From positions 124,001 through 188,000 of the forward strand of contig JASSKH010000044.1 in assembly GCA_031763025.1 (NCBI GenBank): a stretch of DNA of 64,000 nucleotides, given 5' to 3'. This DNA is from Macrocystis pyrifera. Taxonomy: Eukaryota; Sar; Phaeophyceae; Laminariales; Laminariaceae. The notes under the pieces were generated by a model. That model was not told the origin of the DNA. It made no database searches and was given only the letters and a program-made list of their open reading frames with translations. This document shows positions 26,145 to 36,339 of this stretch, piece by piece. Position 1 is the first letter of the stretch; the number at the start of each line of letters is the position of its first letter. A program made the translations under genes and the position numbers.

Positions 26145-29100
26145 GTGAGTGCGGCATGTGATTTCCATTTCTTTTAGTAATGACCGCTATAATACAACTC
26201 GGAAATTATCGGTAGTTCAGGTGTTGAGGTATTTGTCGCCATGGACGCAATTTGGTTTCTGTAGCGAGGCTGTTGGGACGAAGCCCGTCGCACGAGATGG
26301 CGCACCCCTCACTGCAAGTGACAGCTAACGTTAAACGCGAATTGCTGAAAAATAACGTGAACAATCGCATGCTTGCATACATTTCAAATGGTGCAGCGGT
26401 GACGAACGAAGAACAGGGCGGGTCGATCCGAGCAAAGTTGATGTTTCCGCATTAAAGTATAAAACTAGATGACAAATGTACTATAGTACAAACGCAGACC
26501 ATAACACCGTGTGCGCACATGAAGTCGCATGAGTCTACGTGAATTCGTCCCCCCGTTTCGTTCCTCCGCATTATTTTGTTTCCACCAATACACATCTCCG
26601 AAATCTACTTCTGTCAACCTCATAGTCCATAACTCTGTCAGAAGCGTGCTTTTTGCCGCGTATAATTTGGAATTCCTCTAAGTACCTAAGAGCACTACTA
26701 CCGCTACTGCTACCGCTACTTGAACGTTTGATAAGATCGGTGTCGCTATATAAGAATCCTTCGCTTACCGTCTACGACCTTTCCCACGATGCTTGTCTGT
26801 TTCCATGTTCTTATAGGCGGCCAACTTCAAAATCCACGTACCGTGCACCTGCTCGATGAGGCAACGAGAGCTGCTGTAGTATGAAAAAATGAACGGAATG
26901 GTGTGCTCGTATCACTTGTCAAATCGCGCTGTTCGTACACACAATATCTGTTGCTCACTGTTGCTGCCAGTCGTCGGCGTGATCCACGACGATAGCCTGG
27001 CCCAATAAGGCGCGTACGAACCCAACGCCTTATAGCAGTATCACAAAGTGCAGCTGCCGGTGTTAACCAACCGTCAGTCGATTGGCATGCGCCATCATGC
27101 ACGCACGCATGCGTTACAGCGAAGCAAAATATCTAGATGTTTATCCTCGTCTGTTGGCCTGCCACTCCTATTCGTTCGTTGAATTATTGTCAACACGATG
27201 CATCAGAACGAAATTTCTCAAACAATACCCTAGAGAAGGTATTAACAGCTGTCGATGGCATCGAGCTCAATCCCTCTGTCGATCGACAAGGTCATGGAAG
27301 GGATATTCTAAATATGACGCGAGTGACGCTAAATTGTATCTGTACGTAATAGTACTATAACGACAATGTGATCGAGGACAGAAAAGCCTTGGTCGTCTTC
27401 ACTGAAGTGTGTTGCAACGTATACGGTTCCTGTCCTCCTATGAAGCGTATGTGCGTTGCAAATGCGCCCACGTTGTTGGCACCTTGGGGACGGCAGGTAG
27501 GAGTGATTTTCGAGACTGCGAATACGTGTCTGAATATCAAACAAACCTTCCTTTCCGAAAGTACAATGTGCACCTCGATGAACGGGTTTTTATCAAGCGC
27601 GATTTCCAGTCAAAATATATCGCCGCGGTTTCCACACTTTTCGTTGAGAAACCAAAAACCACGGAATACCCACGCAAATCGAGACAACGAAACGCCACGT
27701 GCACCGTGAGAATTGGCTCAGTAAGGTTCAGGCCGGATACGCGAAATTTGGCGTGCTGCAACTATCTTCCACGCCGTACCTTTCCGAGCGTTCACATGTG
27801 GAAAGTAAACAGTTGGGAAGAATCGAAAACGTTACTTCCGCTGGGAGATCACACAAAAACAATACCAGGTACAGCCTTTCTAGCTGTACGTACTAACATG
27901 AAAATATCAGCAGCGGTTCTAACCCGTTGAGGCACTGTAACGTATCAACGAAACAACCTCACAAAACCACACACCCGCCAATCACCAGGCAACAGATGAC
28001 CCGACACGACTAGTCTGCCCTGGGCGCTTCGCTATATTCATTGATCACTCCGTTGATTTCGATTTGAATTGTCGTTTAGTTGAGGGGTTTTCTTGTTCGG
28101 GGTGCTGTACTGTACCAGCACGTGATGAAGACGTGCGTTACGTATATTGTTTAGTCGGCGTTGTGGAAACAGATGGGCGAAATTTGTGACAAACTTACGA
28201 GACGGGGCTATTGGGAGACGGGCCACGAAACTGTGTAGTGACATTCCGAACACTTCATTTCCCGGACATCAATATTGTTCCACGGGATCGACAGAGAAAT
28301 GAACTACAGGTCTACAGCAGCTTTGGTCTCGTGCGTTCGTTGCAACACAACATGTAGTAAAATATATGCAACAACCTGAGCAGTAATGGCAGGGCATGAG
28401 CTGATAACGCCAGCAGCCGGACAAGACAAGAATGTACCTTCCCCGGATGTACATCTGCTTGGAACGGGGGCAAGTTAATTGTCGTTGAGGCAGCCGATTC
28501 GTGTTTACGGGGGTATATCTTATTTGACAACCGTGTCCTACAAATAACAGCAAGCTTGTACAGATAACTTCGGTTTCACCGGTTGAACACTTTCAAGACT
28601 ATAGTCCCGTTATGTGGACAAATAACTCAAAATTCTAAGTATTTCGCTGCCGAAACGGGAATGCAGTATTGAACGGGTTGATTTAAACTACTGAACAAAG
28701 TTGCCAAGCAAATGTCAAGAAGCACTACCAAAGCAGTGTTTGAGTTCGCAGAGGGATACGTACTCGCGTAGACAACCCTCAAGACCAGGAATCGTTGTCT
28801 GTCAGGGGCAACTATGTTATTGTGGTACCGGGCCGACGGGGAGGAGGGTTTAGTGTTGAGTACCGAATGATCCGGGTCGAGGGTGATATATTACATATAT
28901 ATAGTAGTTCGCTTACAAGGTTTCAAGAGAGGCTACACCCTAGAACGCGTCAACGTCGACGGTTCCCATGTCGGTTTCGTCCATCCAGATATTCCCACAC
29001 CCAAACACGTCCCGGAGCGACGTACAGTCTGGGCTTGTTTACGTAGGACACGTAGGGCGCGCGATAAGTGAGATTCTATCTATTTTTGGTGTCAACAGTT

Positions 29101-31028
29101 GCCGTAAACTGTTGCTTGGAAGTGCAGGCTTCTCTCAAGTGCTCAACCGCGTGTGTCACGAGCGAACATGATATGTGGATGTAGTAATGTACAGTAATTC
29201 AAGGTGGGCATGTATTGTTCGCTGCTCACGCACTCGACTACGACGTATCCCGGAAAAATCGCGACGCTGGACTAGCTAGACGCCAAGAACTCGTGAAATA
29301 CATCAAACGTTCGTGTCGCGTATCCCTGAGCACCATACAGCTGCAGTAGTAATACCATTCTTCCGTTGTTGCTGTAGCCACTGCCTTTCCGTACCAGTCC
29401 GGTAGAGCCTTCATTTAGATTGTTCCGAAATAGTTGACACTCTACCAATCTGTCCGGCAACGAAAGGACCGATTACTGTAATTTTGAAACTGCAAACGGT
29501 CCGAATATTTATGAGCAGGGCGGTATAAGCTTCCAGCGTATCTGGTACTTGGTATCTGGTACTTGATATCTGGTACTTGGTCTCTGGTACCCAATATCTG
29601 ACACTACACACCCTAAGATAGAGGTGGACCATTTTTTTCTTCGGTTCCGGACTTGCGGAGATATGTACTACCACTCTGTCCGGGAATATATGGACGGTCC
29701 AACTTGAATATGAGAACAAAAGGCTCCTTAAATTTCCCGACAAAGTGGTAGGAACATGTGCTTACCGAGTCAATCCTAACTAAAAACTGATGTTCTCGGC
29801 GAATCGAAGCGCGAAGGCTAACAATCAATCACATGGCGCATGTAGGTGTACAAATACTACAAGAATTTCACAAAAGAAAGTCGTTCGGACGACTGAGGGT
29901 TGAGGAGCCCCATCATTCAGGACACGATATTACTGCTGTCACAACTACTGCTCGTATTGCCACCTTGCTGGTTCTGCATGCTACTTTTGGTCATACACAG
30001 TATACGGTAGTGTTTCTTCGACTGCAAACGCACCGCCCAGCCATCGCCGCCGACACCCCGAAACCGTCTGATCTAAGCTTGAGCAGGCTGATTATAGCAA
30101 CTAGTAGTCCTACTGCTGTGCCACAACTGCTATCACGTCTACTGTTGTTACTACTGCAGCTGTTACTATCCTAGAGCTACATATTTACTACCTTTACTAC
30201 CAATACGAGCTGCTTGAAAAACAACAGCACCACTCCGTACGCAGTCTACTTAGGACGAGCTTCGATTTGTTGGACGTACTGCTAATCCTTTAACGCCTTC
30301 CGAAGATATCTTCCGAAGTCCTTGAACAAAAGCGGAACCGGCGCCGGGCATACGCCCGTCGTGGCTACGGCTCGCTTGAAAATGATACTGCAGTAGTCCT
30401 GTCAACTTGAAGGTGTTGGATAAAATTGTTTAATTCCGACGGATGCATGCTGCCATCGAATTCTTTGCGTAAGAACATCCCTGCCCCGTGAGCAAGAAAT
30501 AAAAGACCAATCGTATGTAAGACACGAATAATTATTTTTTTACACTATCACACAGTTTTTGCTCTTCTTACCAGTGACAGCTACACGGTTGCGTTGGCTA
30601 CACCTGCGTATTTCGGTGCTGCTGAGTACGTAGAAATATTTACCGTAGAGCTTGCTCAGTGTATCGCCCGTGAATCAGTGCAGATAACAACGAACTCATC
30701 GGTCGTATAAGCATTGCTGTTTGCCAGCAATCCCGCACGAATGCATGTCGCTGTTCCTCTATATATCACAAACGTGCCAAATTGATTTATGTTTGCGCAA
30801 GCACGGGCGAGACCATGCCTACTCCACTGTACAACGTTTCGTAATATGAAGCCTTCGGTGGATTATAGGTCTCCACCTTCACAGCTATGTTCATATAATA
30901 CTCCGTACCACTTTGTCCCGAAACATCAGTAGCGTTTGAATTGAATGATAATTTTTATTTCTGATATATTGAGGTACATTAGGTAGTTAGCTAAATGTTC
31001 CCTACGCTACCTGCATGCGCTTGTTCAG
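26145..31028 (+). other. long intron, nothing recognised except a short tandem repeat
   Basis: About 4.9 kb. The plus-strand open frame at 27409-27930 is long (173 codons) but has no recognised motif or exon signals tied to the gene; it is probably chance. A 15-bp tandem repeat lies at 29537-29602. Confidence 0.4.
29537..29602. repeat. 15-bp tandem repeat (TATCTGGTACTTGG type)
   Basis: Four to five slightly different copies of a 14-15 bp unit containing TCTGGTACT(T/C) stand head to tail in intron sequence. Confidence 0.75.
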
Positions 31029-31100
31029 GCACATAAACATGAGTGGTTTTACAACGATAGAAGACAGCTTCTTTAACAATTTGAGCTATGTCCGACGACC
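31029..31100 (+). pseudogene. degenerate LRR exon lacking a donor
   Basis: A TTGTTCAG acceptor is followed by a 72-nt window encoding HINMSGFTTIEDSFFNNLSY and then VRRP, in the phase of the other LRR exons. The N..GFTTIE.SFFNNLS pattern is a recognisable LRR. At the expected donor position the sequence is CCTGACAG rather than GTGAGT, so normal splicing out of the exon would fail. It may be dead or use another donor downstream (GTGATT near 31128). Confidence 0.5.
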
Positions 31101-31395
31101 TGACAGATATCAGTATTTCAAGGTTGTGATTGGCTGGGTCTTTGGACTTACGAAGGGTCTTCTACGCTCGGGCTGCCTCTTTTGGTGACCGTATGTGTTT
31201 GATTGTTTTCCTCGCAAGAGGAACCCTTCGATCAAGCGCCAGTTTGCCAGTCTGACGCCGTCAGAGGGCGACGGTATTGAAGCCTTGCACGCAGCCCGAC
31301 CCCCCCCATCCCCCCGTCCCTCAGGTAACTGGTATATTCACACTGACCTTGCCATTGTACGTCGCTGCTTTATCGCATATGGGCTGTGGGAACAG

Positions 31396-31467
31396 GTTAC
31401 TGGACGACAATATGATCGCAAGGATCGAGGCGGGCGCGTTCAATGGTTTATCGTCAATCCGTGTCGT
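31396..31467 (+). CDS. LRR exon 6 (72 nt)
   Basis: The exon is bounded by GGGAACAG and GTGAGTTA. It encodes LLDDNMIARIEAGAFNGLSS then IRVV, a good LRR (L.DN.I..IEAGAFNGLSS). Length is 72 nt with the shared phase. The next downstream introns are much shorter (a few hundred bases) than those upstream. Confidence 0.8.
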
Positions 31468-31815
31468 GTGAGTTAATTCAGTTACGAAATCTTCGAAATG
31501 TGCGCGTTCCCGCAACGGCATATGCACCGTGTGACATGGTGGTGAGGCCACCGCTGAAACTAACATCCTGCTGACGACCAATGTTTCGCCCCCGTTCAGC
31601 TTGCCTTCACCAATGTTTAGCCCTACCAAAATCTTAAAGATTTTCTCCATGTGGGCCGGGATGTATGGAGAATATACTCTGCCACATTTACGATATTCAA
31701 TCACTGGTCGAGCAAGGTCAAAGGTATGTACATTCTCTCCATCGGACCAACCGTCAATGAAACCCGGCCTGGGAAACACGGATTGTTTAACAATTGAGTG
31801 AGTGGTGGGCGATGA

Positions 31816-31887
31816 AATGTTCGTCCGGGAGATGGCGGCATCACGCTGGATCAGCCGAATTTTCAGACGCTTGGGTAGAGCGTGCTG
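31816..31887 (+). pseudogene. possible decayed LRR exon
   Basis: Around 31830-31875 the frame reading GITLDQPNFQTLG resembles the core of an LRR with one residue missing, and the bases align with the exon at 10759 (GGCATC, then CTGGA or ATGGA, then TTTTC). There is no CAG acceptor and the donor is not GTGAGT. This is weak evidence for another eroded repeat in the array. Confidence 0.25.
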
Positions 31888-32224
31888 AGCAACAAGCTAC
31901 AGATAGGTTCACATGTCGTCATCATATTTTCCAGCAGAGTCCCTTGTCAATCAAACCACCGGGATATTGTGCAGATAACTGCATACAGCGCCGTATACTC
32001 AGTTTCGTCTCCTCCCCGCTTGAATTAAAGGGCTTACGTAAACACCGTTCCGCATCAGCCCGTCTAGCGGGTTGGGGTCTTTTTTCTCGCGCGACTTCAC
32101 AGAGTAAGTATCCAAAGTTCAATTCGAACATTAGGGTGCGCCTCTGTAGATAGACTACGCGTAGACAACGATCTTTCTGCCCTGGTTATACACTATTTTT
32201 CTCATCTGCCCCTCGCGTCATCAG

Positions 32225-32305
32225 GTCTCTGAACAATAACGCTCTGACGACGCTTCCCGCCGACCTTTTCAAGGACGTCGGAAGTGGCTCGTCACTGCAG
32301 GAACT
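32225..32305 (+). CDS. LRR exon 7 (81 nt, with a three-codon insertion)
   Basis: The exon lies between TCATCAG and GTGAGTAC. It encodes SLNNNALTTLPADLFKDVGS followed by GSSLQEL. This is an LRR with NNNALTTLP and ADLFKDV, lengthened by nine bases (a Gly-Ser-Gly type insertion) before the last SSL. It keeps the one-base/two-base phase, so it remains symmetric. The insertion near the C-terminal end of the LRR may mark the transition to the cap that follows. Confidence 0.8.
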
Positions 32306-32529
32306 GTGAGTACCTCTGCGTTATTCGCGAGAATGGCCATGGCCGCAACCTAGCCTTTAGCAAAGGCGGAAGGTTGCTGCGTTTGCCACGTAAGCCGTTG
32401 ACATTTGTTGACGAATGTGCGTCACAACTCCATGACGACATTCCATCGGTGGTCCCTTCGATGCACACGTTCCGGCCTAAAACTCTCCTCCCCTTTGCGG
32501 TGTAATAAAACCGTCGTGGCTTCGTTCAG

Positions 32530-32571
32530 GAATCTGGACGGCAATTCAGGGCTACAATGTGTTCCCACGAT
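32530..32571 (+). CDS. LRR-cap exon (42 nt)
   Basis: The exon lies between CGTTCAG and GTGAGCTA. It encodes NLDGNSGLQCVPT, the pattern of the last half-repeat of an LRR block (L..N.GL.CVP), which closes the solenoid with a cysteine. Its phase (one leading, two trailing bases) fits the LRR exon before it and the linker exon after it. Confidence 0.7.
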
Positions 32572-33064
32572 GTGAGCTATGTTTGTAAATGATTTCCTCG
32601 TGGTATGTCAGTGTGAATTATATACTGCGGCCGTAGGTTCGCCTGAAGGGTCATGAAGCTCGGCTGAATTCGACTATTTGGGGACGAACGACGCAGAATT
32701 CACGCTTACCATTGCCCCTTTGCTATTTCGCTCGATGCTACTCTTACAGCACATACACCGCTGCTGTTTGGGCTGTCTACGCGGAACATCTGTTGTGTGC
32801 ATCTTATTTCGTGGCGTAAGTGAACGTCTTGGCGTAGGTGAGACAAGAGCTGCAATGTTAGTCAAGTATTCTCCACCGGTGGGTATCAGCATCTAGGTGG
32901 GGGTGAGATATGGGGTAGAACTTGTTTCGGAAATCCTCCACTGTGAGTATCAGGGCCCGGACCCGCATGCGAGCGAGGCAAGTGCCAAGAAATCGACGAT
33001 CCCGCGTGCAACCATTGTTTTTACTTCAACCTCATTCCCCGTGGTTGCGTGCCGGTATATGCAG

Positions 33065-33111
33065 CAACTCACCCTTCTCTGGATCGCTGCCTTCTACCGC
33101 GGACATGCGCG
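33065..33111 (+). CDS. linker exon changing intron phase (47 nt)
   Basis: The exon lies between ATATGCAG and GTAAGCGT. It encodes NSPFSGSLPSTADMR, a Ser/Pro-rich spacer. With one leading and one trailing base it is the only exon found that converts the phase of the LRR block to the phase of the cysteine exons. Both joins work: CVPT-I-NSPF upstream and ADMR-E-CVPV downstream. Recognised from phase and splice signals rather than homology. Confidence 0.55.
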
Positions 33112-33510
33112 GTAAGCGTCTACGGAGTCTGTGCCGGCCTCTGTCGAGAGTAGTGTGTGATGAGGATAGTTTCCGACATGTGTATGATTGTTTCAGCATG
33201 TTGGGTTCCAACAGAAGGTCAACGGCCGGTCATTTTCAGAGTGAAAATGTGATGTGTTAGTGGAATAAATTTTGCTAGTCCGACTCCATTGTCGAGTCTA
33301 TCACATAGGGAACTCAACAACCCAGTGAATAGTCACAGAAACTCCTATGACGTGAAGTCGCGCGACATAGTGACTTTAACGCACGGCTTGATGCAAAAGT
33401 GTCACGGAAATTCACGAACGATGTTCGCATGATGCACGGCCAGCCCTTTTAACCGATGTTTCACCGATACACTCTGGCCCCTGTCAAACGTCGGTATTGC
33501 CACCCAACAG

Positions 33511-33594
33511 AATGTGTCCCAGTCGCCGCAGTGGCGTGCGTTGCAGACTCGGAAGTGTGCGTTCCAGGGGCCGTGGGCTACACCTGCATTCCTG
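33511..33594 (+). CDS. Cys-rich exon 1 (84 nt)
   Basis: The exon lies between CCCAACAG and GTAAGACT. It encodes CVPVAAVACVADSEVCVPGA then VGYTCIP, with four cysteines spaced like a small disulfide-bonded module. It resembles half of an EGF-like or similar Cys-rich repeat but is too short to assign. Exon length is a multiple of three and the phase is the same at both ends, so it is a shuffling-competent unit like the LRR exons but in a different phase class. Confidence 0.6.
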
Positions 33595-34761
33595 GTAAGA
33601 CTGGTTGGAGGGTGTTGCAGCGACAAGTCAGCGGAACGCCTCCCTACTGTCGCGGGCATGCAGCTGTGGGTGAAGAGCTAGTCAAGAGATATTTCAGCAA
33701 ACGTACAGCACGGGCTTGTTCATATTAGCCGGGGTTCGCAGAATTTTGGATTATCCTAACGACTGCATATTTCCTGAGAATCTAATTGGCTAACTCACGT
33801 TTCCCCGACACGCCAAGCCTCCACATCGCAATAGCAATGATACTACGCTCGCCTGCAAATTTGGTGTAATCCGAATCACAATGAACAATACATAATATGT
33901 AGGCCCATACGAAATAAACCTCGACGTACACTATGGAGGTCACACCTAAACGCTTGATGCAGGGGTGATGACACGGTCTCTCTGCTGATACGTAACGTTG
34001 GAGGTAGAACATGTCATTGACCACAGAACGCTGGGTTTGCAGGAATATTCGGAGTAGGACCCATGTTTAAATACGTTCCGTACCAATGCAACCCGATCCC
34101 TATTCGAAGGCGCTCACCAAGCCCCCCGGCGACGTTACTCCAGCAATGCTGGCATCGTTGAGGCCTCCGCCCAATCCACACCTGTAATCATAAGATTGCC
34201 AATTGTGCAAGCAGTTCAACATTGAGTGTATTCAACACTCCGACCCTACCCATACGTCGCGGACAGCGACAATATCGAACTCATTGGCGACCTTCAAGGC
34301 CGCACGAGAGTGGGTCCTGCGTCCAGCGCACATTGATCTCCGTTCAGTACTGTGGACGGGCCACATGCTTTTTCGGTGGAAATTCAAAACCAACCCCGAC
34401 ATAACCTACTGTATTTTTGCGTGGCAGTTTTCATCCAGACGTTGGAGATGTTGCAGTATCAAATCTACATGTGAACATCAAGGGTGTTCTATAAAGGTTA
34501 TGATACTTGTAAAATCATTCCCTCTCCATTGCCCCCCCTCCCCATGTGCTGTGTTTACCTGTGTCTTGAGCTTCGCTTTGCTGCATACTTAGACTATTCA
34601 GTAGGTGGTTCGCCGTAGGGGTCAACGCAAGCATTGTCACGGGGCGATATGATTGCTACTTACTAATGTCATCACTCCATGCACGTGGTTCTTTCGGCGG
34701 TGGTCCCGGCTGTGCACTTGGTGGGTGTTGTTGTCCAACGTCTGTCATAAATTCCGCACAG
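33595..34761 (+). other. intron between the two Cys-rich exons
   Basis: 1.17 kb beginning with GTAAGA and ending TTCCGCACAG. No further exon with matching phase and splice sites was recognised. Confidence 0.45.
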
Positions 34762-34863
34762 CTTGCGTCGACAATGACGACTGTGAATCGTCCTCTGGCG
34801 AAGTATGCCGCGCATTGACGAGAATTTGCGAAAATCCTGACGAGGTCGACGCGGGTGCTTGTG
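34762..34863 (+). CDS. Cys-rich exon 2 (102 nt)
   Basis: The exon lies between TTCCGCACAG and GTGAGAAG. It encodes CVDNDDCESSSGEVCRALTR then ICENPDEVDAGAC, with five cysteines and acidic residues. The C.D.DDC....GEVC pattern is common in secreted multi-domain proteins as a small disulfide module. The intron phase at both ends matches its neighbours, so the reading runs from CIP-G through A-CVDND to GAC-G-DPHM without a break. Confidence 0.7.
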
Positions 34864-35489
34864 GTGAGAAGATCTACGTTACAGTAGTGCGATTGTGTCT
34901 CATCCCACCGTTCGGGTATGTGGGGTGTTTGCTTAATTTATTCTAGCCGGTTCAGCTTCTCAAGTGAGCGTAGTACAGGATGACACACATTTTTCTAGTG
35001 AATGTAACTAGGATCAACTCATAAAAACGTTTACTGGTTGGTGGCGAACATATGTATTTGACGTTAAGGTGCGGGTGAAATTTTGAGCTTCTCGTATGAG
35101 TAGCTAAGAACATGATGCACCACCGCTATCTGCCGTGGGATCGGTCGTGTTGTCGTCTATATATCTGCGCCATAGGTACTGTTGCCATGGCCGAAGACGT
35201 AATGGGCCTTCCATGAGTATTGCAGGATACGCTGGCAGTTTCAGCAACTGGCGGAACACATACGACGATCAAGGGTTGGTTTGTACAGAGTCCGTGAGGA
35301 TAGCAGCATGTGCGCCGCGCCGTTCAAACAAATGTCAGCGAGCGGGTATGTACAATCGCATGCTCGTAGTGTAAAAACATCGGCAGATCGGCAGCGTTTG
35401 GGTGCGCATAAAATAATTTCATGGGCTTTCCCCGCGTCCCATGGACAAAATTCCGTCGCGCTCTCCTGCCCCCCCTCCTTTCCGTTCAG
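34864..35489 (+). other. intron before the GDPH exon
   Basis: 626 nt from GTGAGA to a pyrimidine-rich acceptor (CCCCCTCCTTTCCGTTCAG). Nothing else is recognised. Confidence 0.5.
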
Positions 35490-36339
35490 GTGATCCGCAC
35501 ATGACGGGGTTCCGCGGCCAGACGTTTGATCTTGCGGGCGAAAACAATGGGTGGTACGCTCTCATCTCGGACCTTCCGTACATGCACATTAACATGTGCA
35601 TTACGTCACCTGTCCCTTCCGTTCCCGAAATTACCTATATTACTGGACTTTCTATTGTCACCAATGACGCCGACGGTCTCGAGCACATCATTATCATCTC
35701 TGTTGTCAACCCGCACAGCTTGGAGAGCTCCTGCCCCGTTGGCACGTACTCCTGTCTCGCCGATGGGTCCCTTCACGTGGCCGTTGACGGGGATGAAGTT
35801 CTGCTAGCGCCCGGCGAAGTTACGGTGGCCCGAGATGTTTCTATCGCCGCGGTCAACCTTCCCGGGGCATGCCGTAGCTTTGGATTTGAGAAATACTGGG
35901 AGCGGAAGAAGCTCGAGCGTGTTGCTCAGTCCGACCGCAGGCTCGGTTTGAGGAACACTATGCAGGACATGTCTGAGTGGGTTCTCGCCGATCCCACCGC
36001 CACCAACAAGGCGGAATGTGCCGAGTACGTGGCTCGCTCTACGGCTCGTGACGGCGTTGGTCTTTTCGCGAAGCAGTCTGAGCATGTCTCCTTCCAAATC
36101 ATGACCCCGACAGCAAAGATTGAGCCACGGTAGGCTGCATCAGCTGCCGATGCGCGATCCCACCAACCAGTTCGACCTTCCAGACCACCTGACATGGCAA
36201 ATGAACATGGCCATTGATCATCACGATATAAGCCTGGACGCCACGGGCATCCTTGGGGAGACGTTCGTGCCTACTCTCAGCGCGAACGGGACCCCAATCA
36301 TGCAGGGTATGGACGCCATTCGCGGGAAGCAGGAAGACT
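35490..36339 (+). CDS. GDPH-type (vWD / root-cap-like) domain exon with a frame break
   Basis: After a strong TTCCGTTCAG acceptor the exon reads GDPHMTGFRGQTFDLAGENN then GWYALISDLPYMHINM. This is the start signature of vWD-like GDPH domains, which often have GDPH-x5-G-x2-F/Y-D-F. The C-terminal part (36135-36339) encodes ATGILGETFVPTLSANGTPI and GMDAIRGKQED, like the ILG.T/V.G.LG.TY end of plant root-cap/LEA-type proteins. The two parts are in different frames: the first stops at 36131-36133 and the second opens just upstream, so one extra base near 36131 (or a missing pair) separates them. A GTGAGTAC donor at 36340 shows that the exon once continued to another exon. It may be a pseudogene, a truncated allele or a sequence error. 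Confidence 0.7.

Larger units (their letters stand above)
3203..36339 (+). other. split gene: LRR array, Cys-rich exons, GDPH/vWD-like domain (span)
   Basis: Exons at 3203, 6433, 6818, 10383, 26073 and 31396 are each 72 nt, begin after a CAG acceptor with one base that completes a codon, and end in two bases before GTGAGT. The chain continues through exons at 32225, 32530, 33065, 33511, 34762 and 35490, where all intron phases match. One LRR per symmetric exon is a known arrangement in brown-algal LRR receptors. The GDPH domain suggests an extracellular or secreted product. Neither the first exon with a start codon nor the last exon was found. Introns are very long, up to about 15 kb, and one holds a whole retroelement. 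That this is one transcription unit is inference; it could be two genes, or a gene with skipped dead exons. Confidence 0.65.

Noticed and set aside
27409-27930. A 173-codon plus-strand open frame in a long LRR-gene intron
   Set aside because: No domain, repeat or splice-phase link to the gene; a frame of this length is expected about once by chance in this much six-frame sequence.
32750-32815. A possible extra exon between an acceptor TTACAG and GTAAGT
   Set aside because: It does not change the intron phase as required, and the 47-nt exon at 33065 explains the phase switch better.
32890-32941. A possible degenerate LRR exon ending CTCCACT-GTGAGT
   Set aside because: The frame that fits the array phase has a stop at once and no LRR core; only the donor looks real.
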